Positions 51,561-59,958 of a stretch of DNA of 64,000 nucleotides are shown here, piece after piece. The DNA is taken from positions 1,178,001 to 1,242,000 of the forward strand of contig NZ_MAYG01000001.1 of assembly GCF_001684965.1 (NCBI RefSeq). Direction: 5' to 3'. Below the pieces are notes generated by a model, which saw nothing but the letters and a program-made list of their open reading frames with translations, was not told the origin of the DNA and did not search any database. The stretch is from Chryseobacterium arthrosphaerae. Its GTDB lineage: Bacteria; Bacteroidota; Bacteroidia; Flavobacteriales; Weeksellaceae. The position numbers were made by a program, and so were the translations under genes. The first letter of the stretch is position 1; each line of letters begins with the position of its first letter.

Positions 51561-52358
51561 ATGGAACGCAAAAATCAATATGCCCTCATCACAGGGGCCA
51601 CCAGCGGAATAGGTTATGAACTCGCCAGGCAGTTTGCCAAAAACGGCTATGACCTTGTTATCGTTGCCAGAGATCATGAAGAGCTGAATAGAAAAGCAGA
51701 AGAATTCAAAGGGTACGGAGTGAATGTGATCAGTATTTCAAAGAACCTCTTTCTGCAGGAAGAAGTCTACTCCCTTTATTCTGAATTGAAAATGAATGGA
51801 ATAAGTCCTGAGATATTAGTAAATGATGCCGGACAGGGCGTCTTTGGAAAATTCCAGGAAACAGACATCCACAGAGAGGTAGATATCGTTCAGTTAAATA
51901 TCATCGCAGTCATCATACTGACCAAATTGTTTTTAAAGGACCGTTTACCTAAGGGATCCGGTAAAATTTTAAATCTGGCTTCCGTAGCCAGTAAAGTTCC
52001 GGGTCCCTGGCATTCGGTATACCATGGTACCAAAGCATTTGTATTATCGTGGTCCGAAGCCATCAGGGAAGAATTAAAAGACTCGGGAATTACCGTAACG
52101 GCTCTTTTGCCGGGACCTACAGATACCGATTTCTTCAATAAGGCAGATATGAACCGGAGTAAGATTCTTGAAGACAGAGATACGCTGGCATCTCCGGAAG
52201 AAGTGGCTGTTGACGGCTATAATGCACTGATGAACGATGATGACAAAATAGTATCAGGTTTGAAAAACAAGCTTTCCGTAGCAATGGCCAATCTGTCAAG
52301 CGATAGTATGGCCGCCCACCGGATGGCTGAAATGCAGAAACCGGTTACAGAAAAATAA
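51561..52358 (+). CDS. Short-chain dehydrogenase/reductase
   Basis: A 265-aa classical SDR: NAD(P)-binding ALITGATSGIGYELAR, catalytic Y153 region YHGTKAFVLSWSEAIREEL (YxxxK), NAG-type NDAGQG, and PGPTDTDF after the active site. Substrate unknown. It starts 6 bp after the CinA gene and is followed 11 bp later by another SDR, all on one strand. Members in stress islands are often annotated as general stress dehydrogenases. Confidence 0.92.
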   Translation: MERKNQYALITGATSGIGYELARQFAKNGYDLVIVARDHEELNRKAEEFKGYGVNVISISKNLFLQEEVYSLYSELKMNGISPEILVNDAGQGVFGKFQETDIHREVDIVQLNIIAVIILTKLFLKDRLPKGSGKILNLASVASKVPGPWHSVYHGTKAFVLSWSEAIREELKDSGITVTALLPGPTDTDFFNKADMNRSKILEDRDTLASPEEVAVDGYNALMNDDDKIVSGLKNKLSVAMANLSSDSMAAHRMAEMQKPVTEK

Positions 52359-52369
52359 AAGATTGGAAT

Positions 52370-53116
52370 ATGGGAAAATTAGAAGATAAATCTGTTCTCA
52401 TCACAGGTGCTGACAGCGGAATAGGCAAAGCCGTAGCCCTTCTTTTTGCTTTGGAAGGAGCCGATATTGCTATTATTTATCATTCAAGTGATCAGGATGC
52501 TGAAAAAACAAAATCAGAGATTGAACAGCTTGGGAGAAAATGTATCATTCTTCAGGGGGATATTGATGATTATGAATTCTGTGAGGAAGCTGCCCGGAAA
52601 ACCATTGCAGCCTTTGGAAAAATTGACGTCCTGATCAACAATGCCGGCGTACAGTTTCCCGCAGAAAGTATTGAAGAACTTGAAGAAAAGAATATCCGGA
52701 AAACCTTTGATTCCAATATTGTGGGAATGATCCTTCTTACCAAAGTGGTTTTCCCTTATCTCAAAGAGGGGAGCAGTGTGATCAATACCACTTCTGTTTC
52801 TGCCTATCAGGGCCATCCTGAGCTGCTGGACTATTCTGCAACGAAAGGAGCTATTGTTTCTTTCACCAGATCTCTTGCTTTACAGGCCAAACCTAAAGGA
52901 ATCCGGATCAATGCGGTAGCTCCCGGACCTGTAGCAACACCTCTTACCGAAGAAACATTTGATGAAGAAGAGGAAGATCCGCACAAACCTCCTTTTGAAA
53001 GAAATGCGACGCCTGAAGAAATAGCTTTCAGCTTCCTTTTTCTGGCCGGTTCAGAGGCTTCCCAGATTACAGGACAGGTCCTCCATCCTAATGGCGGACT
53101 GATCGTTAACGGATAA
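52370..53116 (+). CDS. Short-chain dehydrogenase/reductase
   Basis: A 248-aa SDR: VLITGADSGIGKAVA, LINNAGVQFPAES, YSATKGAIVSFTRSLA (catalytic YxxxK), and the C-terminal PGPVATPLTEETF followed by GQVLHPNGGLIVNG. It is related to glucose/ribitol-type or general stress protein 39-like dehydrogenases; the residues do not settle a substrate. Start is 11 bp after the previous SDR; next comes a 54-aa lipoprotein gene 26 bp away. Confidence 0.92.
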   Translation: MGKLEDKSVLITGADSGIGKAVALLFALEGADIAIIYHSSDQDAEKTKSEIEQLGRKCIILQGDIDDYEFCEEAARKTIAAFGKIDVLINNAGVQFPAESIEELEEKNIRKTFDSNIVGMILLTKVVFPYLKEGSSVINTTSVSAYQGHPELLDYSATKGAIVSFTRSLALQAKPKGIRINAVAPGPVATPLTEETFDEEEEDPHKPPFERNATPEEIAFSFLFLAGSEASQITGQVLHPNGGLIVNG

Positions 53117-53142
53117 ATCATTAACCCACTAAAAAAAATAAT

Positions 53143-53307
53143 ATGAAAGCGACAGCACTTATTTTAGGAGTTCTCAGCGTTTTTGCTTTTTCTTCATGCA
53201 GATGTAACCTTGATGAAGATGAATCTAAAAAAAGAGACCAGAAGAGCAATGCAGCCACTACAGGTAAAACAGGTCTGCCTGAAAGCGATACCCTGAATAT
53301 CAGATAA
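53143..53307 (+). CDS. Small lipoprotein in the stress island
   Basis: A 54-aa protein with a signal peptide and lipobox FSSC (C19, MKATALILGVLSVFAFSSC) followed by an acidic, lysine-rich, probably disordered tail ending GLPESDTLNIR. No domain is recognised. It lies 26 bp after the SDR gene and 24 bp before the FAD/Rieske oxidoreductase, same strand. It resembles the 78-aa lipoprotein at 43765 in having a short polar tail. Confidence 0.7.
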   Translation: MKATALILGVLSVFAFSSCRCNLDEDESKKRDQKSNAATTGKTGLPESDTLNIR

Positions 53308-53331
53308 GTTTAACCTCAAAATATACTGATA

Positions 53332-54855
53332 ATGTACAGAGACGGTGCAAGAAAAAGTATATGGCAGGATGAGATCAGGAAGTTTTCAGCAGAAAATGAT
53401 CTCAGCCAGGTATTTGACGTTGCCATAATAGGAGGTGGAATTACCGGTGTTTCCACTGCTTTGAAACTACAGGAATCCGGAAAAAGCTGTATCATTCTCG
53501 AGGCTGCCAATATCGGATTTGGTACAACCGGCGGAACAACCGCCCATCTGAACGATTTCTTTGATACTACTTTTACCCAGGCCATTCAGGATTTTGGATT
53601 AGATCATGCCAAACTGTATGCAGGGTCCGGTAAGGAAGCTATTGAAATGATTGAAAACAATATTCAGCAGTATGAAATAAACTGTGATTTTACGAGGAAG
53701 TCAGCTTACCTTTTCGCCCTGGATGAAAAACAGGAAGAGCAATTGAAAAACATTGTGGAGGGCGCTGCCAAAGTAGGCCACGAAATGACCTACGTTAATG
53801 AAATTCCCTTTCCCATACCTTTCAGGGAAGCCGTTCTCATTCCCGGGCAAGGTCATTTTCATCCTGTAAAATATATCAAGGGACTGTGTGAAGCTTTCAT
53901 ACGGCTTGGAGGCTTTATTCAGGAAGGTTGCTTGTGTGAAGAGCATGATGAACAGGAAGATTTTGTTGTAGTAAAAATATCAAAAGGAGAAATAAAGGCT
54001 CAAAACGTTGTGTATGCAACTCATATCCCACCGGGGATCAATCTGCTTCATTTTACCAATGCACCTTACCGCAGTTATGCGATGGCTTTTACCCTCAAAG
54101 ATGATCAATATCCATGGGAATTGGGCTATGATCTTTGTGAGCCTTATCATTATTACCGGATCCAGGAATATGAAGGTGAAAATCTGCTGATTGCAGGAGG
54201 TGAGGATCATAAAACAGGTCATGCCGATGATACCGGAGAATGCTTTTCCAGACTTGAAAATTATGTCCGGGAATATTTCAATGTTGAAACGGTTTACTAC
54301 AGCTGGTCCAGTCAGTATTATGAACCTGTTGACGGTCTTCCTTATATCGGGAAACTACCGGGGACTAAAAAAAGAATTTTTGTAGCTACAGGCTTCAGAG
54401 GAAACGGGATGATATTCGGGACACTTTCTTCGCAAATCCTGCATGACCTGATTGTATCAGGAAAAAGTAAATATGAAGAGCTCTTCAATCCTTTAAGAAT
54501 AAAACCAATTGCCGGATTTTCAGATTTTGTGAAAGAAAATACAGCCGTTGCAATGGATTTTATAAAAGATAAAATTTTTGCAGATAAGATTGATTCTTTT
54601 TCAGAAATTAAGGAGGGAGAAGCAAAAGTCATCCGCTATGAATCGGAGTCTTATGCCCTTTACAAGGAATCTGACGGAACTTTGCATCTTTTAAAAAGTA
54701 CCTGTCCCCATGCAGGCTGCGAAGTTCACTGGAACAGTGCAGAACTGAGCTGGGACTGCCCATGCCACGGTTCCAGATTCAATGTTAATGGAAAAGTGCT
54801 TACCGGGCCAACCACCAAGCGGTTACAAAAAGTCTTTCCTTATCAGAAACAGTAA
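53332..54855 (+). CDS. FAD-dependent oxidoreductase with Rieske domain
   Basis: A 507-aa fusion: an N-terminal DAO-type FAD oxidoreductase (GxGxxG G34-G-G-I-T-G39 in VAIIGGGITGVSTALKLQ, C-terminal VYYSWSSQYYEPVDGLPYIG and ATGFRGNGMIFG) and a C-terminal Rieske [2Fe-2S] domain (about 455-505) with C458-P-H460 and C476-P-C-H479. The fusion likely passes electrons between a substrate amine or acid, FAD and the iron-sulfur centre. Family members occur in stress islands with catalase; substrate unknown. Single-strand neighbour of the small lipoprotein and DUF6766. Confidence 0.92.
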   Translation: MYRDGARKSIWQDEIRKFSAENDLSQVFDVAIIGGGITGVSTALKLQESGKSCIILEAANIGFGTTGGTTAHLNDFFDTTFTQAIQDFGLDHAKLYAGSGKEAIEMIENNIQQYEINCDFTRKSAYLFALDEKQEEQLKNIVEGAAKVGHEMTYVNEIPFPIPFREAVLIPGQGHFHPVKYIKGLCEAFIRLGGFIQEGCLCEEHDEQEDFVVVKISKGEIKAQNVVYATHIPPGINLLHFTNAPYRSYAMAFTLKDDQYPWELGYDLCEPYHYYRIQEYEGENLLIAGGEDHKTGHADDTGECFSRLENYVREYFNVETVYYSWSSQYYEPVDGLPYIGKLPGTKKRIFVATGFRGNGMIFGTLSSQILHDLIVSGKSKYEELFNPLRIKPIAGFSDFVKENTAVAMDFIKDKIFADKIDSFSEIKEGEAKVIRYESESYALYKESDGTLHLLKSTCPHAGCEVHWNSAELSWDCPCHGSRFNVNGKVLTGPTTKRLQKVFPYQKQ

Positions 54856-54887
54856 AAATGGTAAACTTAAAAATTTAACTTAGAGAT

Positions 54888-55544
54888 ATGTCCAGTTCAA
54901 GTTTTTTTTACCGGAATAGTTTAAGTCTGGTATTGATCACCCTTATGCTATTTTCTCTTGCAGGCCAGTTTTTTACAGGATGGGCAACAGAAAATAAAGA
55001 ACTGCTGGAAAACGGTCAGCCCGCTTTAAAAATTAATGAATACCTTCATAGCGGACATTTTATACAGGCAACTTTCGAAAACTGGGAAAGCGAATTTCTC
55101 CAGATGATGCTGTATGTTCTGTTAACCATATCATTAAGGCAGAAAGGCTCCAGTGAATCAAAGTCCATGGAGGGAAAAGAAGACGTAGACAGGGAACCTG
55201 TTGCACATCCCAATGCTCCGTTGCCTGTAAAAAAAGGAGGAATATGGCTGAAGATTTATAAACATTCCTTATCACTGGCTTTTGCCGTCCTTTTTCTGAT
55301 CAGTTTTATATTCCATTTTTATGGAAGTTTAAAAGATTTCAATGCTGATCAGATCATGAAAAAAGAACCGCCGGTAACTGCCTTACAATATATTTCCGAA
55401 TCGAGGTTCTGGTTTGAATCTTTTCAGAACTGGCAAAGTGAATTTTTAGCAGTAGCTTCGCTTGTTATTTTATCCATTTGGTTCCGTGAAAAAGGCTCTC
55501 CGGAATCAAAACCTGTTGATATGGCTCATGATGAAACCCCTTGA
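54888..55544 (+). CDS. DUF6766 membrane protein
   Basis: A 218-aa protein with four membrane segments. The DUF6766 pattern is repeated: LFSLAGQFFTGWATENK followed by YLHSGHFIQATFENWESEFLQMM and again LFLISFIFHFYGS, YISESRFWFESFQNWQSEFLAVA, each half ending with a KGS(S/P)ESK motif; the internal repeat suggests duplication. Function unknown; association with the stress-island enzymes is seen elsewhere in related genomes (recollection, unverified). The 3' end overlaps the convergent AraC gene by 19 bp. Confidence 0.82.
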   Translation: MSSSSFFYRNSLSLVLITLMLFSLAGQFFTGWATENKELLENGQPALKINEYLHSGHFIQATFENWESEFLQMMLYVLLTISLRQKGSSESKSMEGKEDVDREPVAHPNAPLPVKKGGIWLKIYKHSLSLAFAVLFLISFIFHFYGSLKDFNADQIMKKEPPVTALQYISESRFWFESFQNWQSEFLAVASLVILSIWFREKGSPESKPVDMAHDETP

Positions 55545-56329
55545 TTTTTATTTAATTTCGGTTTTGTTTTCATCACGGCAAAATAGGATGAGGTAAAGGC
55601 CGACAGACTTTGATAACCTACCTGGTACGCTATTTCGCTTAGGGTATATTTTTTAGTATCAATCAGTTCAATGCTCTTTAAAATTCTTGTCAGCTGAAGA
55701 TATTTCTGTAAAGTAATACCGGTTTCATTTTTAAAAATCCTCTGCAGGCTCCTTACAGACATCTGGGCTTTACCGGCTAAAGAATCAATATCAAGATTGT
55801 ATTTAAAATGGGAACTGATCTCATTGCATACCGGAATCAGTCTGGCATCAGCAGGAACGGGAATCTCCAGTTTATTGCTTTCCTTACAGAAGTTGGGAAG
55901 ACTTTTTAAAATCGCTTTGAAAAAAATATCCTGCTCTTCATTTTCCGTCAAAGATTGGTTCCATTTCGAAGCATAAAGCAGCATTTCTTTAAGGACAGGA
56001 GGAACGGCAAATACATGAACATTCTGATAAAACTCTTCTTCAAAAACTGTCTTAAACAGAAATACCATCAGGTTTACAGTGCGGGCCTCTGAAGTTATTT
56101 TATGGGCTTTTTCCGAAGGCACCCAGATCACATGATGCTGTGGGACAATATAGATCTTCTGGTCAATATGAAAATACTGATATCCTTCTTCCACATAGGT
56201 AAGCTGTGCCCGGTAATGAACATGTTCGTAATCATCATGCTTCCAGTTGTTTTCGCACCAGACATACGCCTCTTTTTCAATGGTATCTACAAACTGGCTT
56301 TCTGTTTTTTCAATCAGTCCACATTTCAT
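55526..56329 (-). CDS. AraC family transcriptional regulator
   Basis: A 267-aa regulator with an N-terminal cupin ligand domain (about 1-150, HYRAQLTYVEEGYQYFHIDQK) and a C-terminal AraC HTH (about 165-260, DSLAGKAQMSVRSLQRIFKNETGITLQKYLQLTRILKSIELIDTKKYTLSEIAYQVGYQSLSAF would be too long to cite in full; key parts are MSVRSLQRIF and VGYQSLSAF). It is divergent from the exported flavodoxin-RidA gene at 56470 and probably controls it. It overlaps the DUF6766 gene end-to-end by 19 bp. Confidence 0.9.
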   Translation of the reverse strand: MKCGLIEKTESQFVDTIEKEAYVWCENNWKHDDYEHVHYRAQLTYVEEGYQYFHIDQKIYIVPQHHVIWVPSEKAHKITSEARTVNLMVFLFKTVFEEEFYQNVHVFAVPPVLKEMLLYASKWNQSLTENEEQDIFFKAILKSLPNFCKESNKLEIPVPADARLIPVCNEISSHFKYNLDIDSLAGKAQMSVRSLQRIFKNETGITLQKYLQLTRILKSIELIDTKKYTLSEIAYQVGYQSLSAFTSSYFAVMKTKPKLNKNQGVSS

Positions 56330-56351
56330 GCTGTCGTTTTAAATGTATATT

Positions 56352-56387
56352 TTGGCAAATTTAATAAAAACGCCAATAGTAATTTTG
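56352..56387. promoter_or_regulatory. Divergent promoter with TTGGC/GCCAA inverted repeat
   Basis: TTGGC (56352-56356) and GCCAA (56372-56376) form an inverted repeat across the AraC/flavodoxin-RidA gap; TAATTTTG (56380-56387) matches a -7 box pointing to the fusion gene. The repeat is short and could be a candidate AraC operator. Confidence 0.4.
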
Positions 56388-56469
56388 TACAGTCAATATT
56401 CTTAATGCAGATAAAACAGAAATCCTGGATTAAAAAAGAAGTTAACAACATCAATATATCTTATTCGGA

Positions 56470-57606
56470 ATGAGAAAACTATGTAATTTTTTTATTTTAA
56501 TTTTATTATTAAACACCACGAGCATCATGGCACAAAATAAAGCAAAAATATTGGTTCTGATCCATTCGGATAATGGCGGTACCTACGAACTGGCCAAAGA
56601 AATAGCCAAAGGAATAGAAAGCGAAAATAAGGCTGAGTCTTGCATCAAACTCGTCAAAGCATCACAACACCCAAACCTGAAAGGCATTCCCATAGCAACT
56701 GTGGAAGAACTTACAGCCTATGACGGTATTGCTTTCGGTTCGCCTGTTTATTTCGGAAATATCAGTACGGGAATGAGTGAATTCTTATCTAAAACCGTTC
56801 AGTTATGGACCAATCATGCACTGGAAGGAGTTCCGGCCACTGTTTTTATGTCTGCAGGAAGCGGAGCAGGAAAAGAACTGGCCCTTCAGGCATTCTGGAA
56901 CAGTCTTGCCGTACACGGGATGATATTGGTATCCAACGGAATCCGTGGAACTGAAGAACTCAATAAAGCCATCCCACAGGGAAATACCGTTTTGGGAGTA
57001 ACCAGTATGACTTCTTTAAAAGACGTTGAAAGACCTACAAAAGGAGAAAGGAATATTGCTGAACTTCAAGGGAAAAACTTTGCAAAAGTAGCTTTGGCCC
57101 TAAAAGATACCCGCCCTAAAAAAGAAACTGTAATGGTTGATAACCAACAGAACTTCAATGAGGCCCTGAAACAGAAGAATATTATACTTCCACAGGTTCC
57201 TAAACCTGCCGGAAATTACCAGCCATTTGTGCGTTCAGGAAATCTTGTGTTCATCAACCAGGTAGCTTTGAAAGACGGAAAAATTTTCAATCCGGGAAAA
57301 CTCGGGGTCGAAGTTAATGAACAGCAGGTAAAAGATGCGACCCAAGTAACGATGCTTAACGTATTGTCTGTACTCAAAGAAGCTGTAGGAGGGGACCTGG
57401 GCAGGGTAAAACAGTGTGTACAGCTTACAGGAATCTTCAATACAAAAGATGATTATACCAAACATGCAGATCTTATGAATATCGCTTCGGACCTTACGGT
57501 TGAAGTTTTTGGAGAAAAAGGAAAACATGCAAGAGCCACATTGGGAGCATCGTCTATTCCCGTGAATTCTTCAGTTGAAATTCAGGCGATTTTTGAAGTG
57601 GAGTAG
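56470..57606 (+). CDS. Exported flavodoxin-RidA fusion protein
   Basis: A 378-aa protein with a hydrophobic N-terminus ending in a signal peptide (about 1-22, FFILILLLNTTSIMAQ). Residues about 25-205 are a flavodoxin/WrbA-type fold (ILVLIHSDNGGTYELAKEIA, GSPVYFGNISTGMSEFL, TVFMSAGSGAG). Residues about 245-378 are a RidA/YjgF domain with the catalytic arginine and glutamate at R355 and E370, 15 residues apart as in RidA (R105/E120). The two domains are usually separate proteins. Export of an FMN-binding protein is unusual. A quinone reductase joined to an imine or reactive-enamine deaminase is a reasonable inference. Divergent AraC gene next to it. Confidence 0.82.
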   Translation: MRKLCNFFILILLLNTTSIMAQNKAKILVLIHSDNGGTYELAKEIAKGIESENKAESCIKLVKASQHPNLKGIPIATVEELTAYDGIAFGSPVYFGNISTGMSEFLSKTVQLWTNHALEGVPATVFMSAGSGAGKELALQAFWNSLAVHGMILVSNGIRGTEELNKAIPQGNTVLGVTSMTSLKDVERPTKGERNIAELQGKNFAKVALALKDTRPKKETVMVDNQQNFNEALKQKNIILPQVPKPAGNYQPFVRSGNLVFINQVALKDGKIFNPGKLGVEVNEQQVKDATQVTMLNVLSVLKEAVGGDLGRVKQCVQLTGIFNTKDDYTKHADLMNIASDLTVEVFGEKGKHARATLGASSIPVNSSVEIQAIFEVE

Positions 57607-57649
57607 ATTCTCAAGGATACAAAGCTTTATCTATGTGATATAATTTTAC

Positions 57650-57679
57650 AGATGCACGAATAAAGAAGTTCGTGCATCT
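57650..57679 (+). terminator. Terminator after the flavodoxin-RidA gene
   Basis: AGATGCACGAA and TTCGTGCATCT form an 11-bp perfect stem with an 8-nt loop, 44 bp past the stop at 57606. Confidence 0.8.
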
Positions 57680-57727
57680 TTAGTAATTAAATCCTCTCAC
57701 AGATCAATAAATTCTATTTCCGCAAAC

Positions 57728-57765
57728 ATCTGCGTTATCTGCAAAATCAGCGGGCGATAAATGTA
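57728..57765 (+). repeat. Copy of the dispersed GCAGAT-type intergenic repeat
   Basis: ATCTGCGTTATCTGCAAAAT followed by CAGCGGGCGATAAATG. Related to 6062-6100 and 61321-61356. The 57607-57932 gap holds only this repeat, a reverse fragment at 57847-57870 and the terminator. Confidence 0.5.
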
Positions 57766-57932
57766 AGGCACAAACCTTCAGGAAGACTTTTTTGCGACCA
57801 GTTCCTGAATACTTTTTATTCGTAAATCAGTGGCATTTATAATTTTCTCGCAAACCACGCAGATCATTTGTAAACATTCAATGTAAGGAAAAGAATAAGT
57901 CGTAAATTTTCAGATTATTGTAATCTTCAATA

Positions 57933-59372
57933 TTAAAGCGATTCCGATAATTTTGTTATCACTTCAGAAATAACAGGAATACTCTGTTCAAGCTGTTCTT
58001 CAGAAAGCGCTCCATAACTTAGCCTGAAACCATTGATACGATCCCGGCTGTACTGTTTCGGATGAATGATTTTAATATTTCTCTCCAATAGTAAAGCCGT
58101 GACCCCATCCCAATCCAAGTCCTTTTTGGGTACAATCCAAAAAGCAAGTCCTCCTTCCGGTAAGATAAAATCTGCAATATCGCTCATATGCTTTTTTAAA
58201 AGAGAAAACACAAAATCTCTTTTGTTCTTATAATGCACGGTTGCTTTTTTAATGTGCTTCTTTACAGCGCCTTCCCTGATCAGCTGAAGCACGGCCTGTT
58301 CCATAATCACATCACCATGTACGTCAATAATCTTTCTCAGGCTTCCGATCTTTTCCAGTAAATCCTGGTTTTTGGTTGCCAGATAGCCGATTCTTAAAGC
58401 AGGCGCTACAACTTTACTCAACGTTCCTATATAAACATAATTTTTAAGCTCCGTAAAACTTGACAAAGGAAGGATAGGGCGGTATCCGAAATGAAATTCA
58501 TTATCATAATCATCTTCAATGATGGTGATATCATGGCGGTTGGAAAGCTCAATCAACTTTAATCTCCGGGCCAGGCTTAAGGTAACGGTAGTAGGATATT
58601 GTCTGTGAGGGGTAATGTATATTGCTTTTATACTTTTATATTCCGCCAGAAGCTTTTCTACAGAATCAATGCAGATTCCTTCTTCATCAACGTCTACCGG
58701 CAGCAGCTTGGCCCCTGCATATTCAAAAGCCTGCCAGGCGGGCTGGTATCCCGGATTTTCTACAATAATATGATCTCCTGATGTAAGTAAAGTTTGTGCG
58801 GTAAGAAACATCCCCATCTGGCTTCCTCTGGTAATCGAAAGTTCATTTTCATGGATCTGCATTCCCCGTTGATGATTGAGCATCTGGGAAATCATTTTAC
58901 GGAATTCCGTTTCGCCATGTTCGTTGCCATAGCCCATCATCTGCCATTTGGCTTTGATGCTGAAAATCTGCCGGTATGCTCTGGCCAGTTCCGTAACAGG
59001 CGCTATTTTACTGTCAGGATGGCCGTCATCAAAATTGATCATGATACCATTGGAACTAACCGACGGATCCGGAATATTCTGTATCCTTTCTGTTCTTTTT
59101 TCATGCAGGGAAGGTAATTGATCAGAGACAAAAATACCTTTTCTTTCTTTTGAAATGACCCATTCTTCATTGATCAGAACCTGATAAGCTTCTACAACGG
59201 TATTCCTGTTGATTTTTAATGTGGATGCCAGGTTGCGGCTTCCGGGTAGGGCATCTCCGGCTTTCAGTCTGCCTGATCGTATATCAGCAATAAGGGTATC
59301 TGCAATCTGCAAATAAACGGCTTTATCAAGATTTTTATCAATCTCAAATTCTAATTTCCAAGGTCTGAGCAT
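57933..59372 (-). CDS. MocR/PdxR-type regulator
   Basis: A 479-aa MocR-type protein: GntR winged helix (about 15-85, IRSGRLKAGDALPGSRNLAS and LKINRNTVVEAYQVL) and a fold-I aminotransferase domain with SRGSQ-like ITRGSQMGMFLTAQTL, ENPGYQPAW, EDDYDNEFHF and PLP lysine K320 (IGTLSKVVAPALRIGY). PdxR-type regulators sense PLP or an amino acid. It is divergent from the cupin/DapA-like/glutaredoxin operon, whose promoter has a strong inverted repeat, so it is their probable regulator. Confidence 0.92.
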   Translation of the reverse strand: MLRPWKLEFEIDKNLDKAVYLQIADTLIADIRSGRLKAGDALPGSRNLASTLKINRNTVVEAYQVLINEEWVISKERKGIFVSDQLPSLHEKRTERIQNIPDPSVSSNGIMINFDDGHPDSKIAPVTELARAYRQIFSIKAKWQMMGYGNEHGETEFRKMISQMLNHQRGMQIHENELSITRGSQMGMFLTAQTLLTSGDHIIVENPGYQPAWQAFEYAGAKLLPVDVDEEGICIDSVEKLLAEYKSIKAIYITPHRQYPTTVTLSLARRLKLIELSNRHDITIIEDDYDNEFHFGYRPILPLSSFTELKNYVYIGTLSKVVAPALRIGYLATKNQDLLEKIGSLRKIIDVHGDVIMEQAVLQLIREGAVKKHIKKATVHYKNKRDFVFSLLKKHMSDIADFILPEGGLAFWIVPKKDLDWDGVTALLLERNIKIIHPKQYSRDRINGFRLSYGALSEEQLEQSIPVISEVITKLSESL

Positions 59373-59373
59373 C

Positions 59374-59434
59374 TGGACTATCTATTTATGTAAAAACTGA
59401 ATCATTTGAATAGTCCAAATATAAAATAATTTTG
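59374..59434 (+). promoter_or_regulatory. Operator and promoter of the cupin operon
   Basis: TGGACTAT (59374-59381) and ATAGTCCA (59410-59417) form an 8-bp perfect inverted repeat with 28 bp between halves. TTTG (59405-59408), 18 bp, TAATTTTG (59427-59434) matches the full Bacteroidota promoter. One half of the repeat lies between the -33 and -7 boxes, so binding would repress or remodel the promoter; it also sits next to the start of the MocR/PdxR gene. Confidence 0.75.
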
Positions 59435-59473
59435 TCATGCAATAAAGCACAGAACAAATAAATTTTAAAAATC

Positions 59474-59929
59474 ATGGACAAGAAACAATTCAGTTCAAAA
59501 GACTTTCACGAAACATTTGCAAGACCAAAGTATGTGAAGCCAAGCCATTTAATTCATAAAAACGTTGAAAATGCAGGTGAGCACAGCCAGTTCTCAACGG
59601 AAAGAAAACATCCTGTATTCTTTGTGGATCTTCCCAGTAAGAACGTCAGTATGACCATCGGCGGATTATTACCGGGCCAGCAGACCAACAGACACCGTCA
59701 TACCTATGAAACCGTACTGTTTGTGATTGAAGGCAAAGGCTGGACGGAAGTAGAAGATGAAAGAGTGCACTGGGAAGCCGGAGACGCCGTTTATATTCCA
59801 TCATGGGCATGGCACAAACATCAGAATTTAAGTGATACAGAGCCTGCCAAATATATTGCCTGCGAAAATGCTCCTCAGCTGCAGAATTTAGGAGTGGCTT
59901 TAAGAGAAGAAGAAGGCAGGGACCTTTAA
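59474..59929 (+). CDS. Cupin domain protein
   Basis: A 151-aa single-domain cupin. The metal-binding histidine motif is clear: GQQTNRHRHTYETVLFVIEGKGWTE followed by WEAGDAVYIPSWAWHKHQNL. Members bind Fe or Mn and act on small organic acids or serve as sensors. It is first in an operon with a DapA-like lyase and a small thioredoxin-like protein, controlled by the divergent MocR/PdxR regulator, so a catabolic or detoxifying pathway for a small organic molecule is likely but unspecified. Confidence 0.88.
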   Translation: MDKKQFSSKDFHETFARPKYVKPSHLIHKNVENAGEHSQFSTERKHPVFFVDLPSKNVSMTIGGLLPGQQTNRHRHTYETVLFVIEGKGWTEVEDERVHWEAGDAVYIPSWAWHKHQNLSDTEPAKYIACENAPQLQNLGVALREEEGRDL

Positions 59930-59958
59930 GATTGTAAAATTTTTAAACAAAGACAAAC

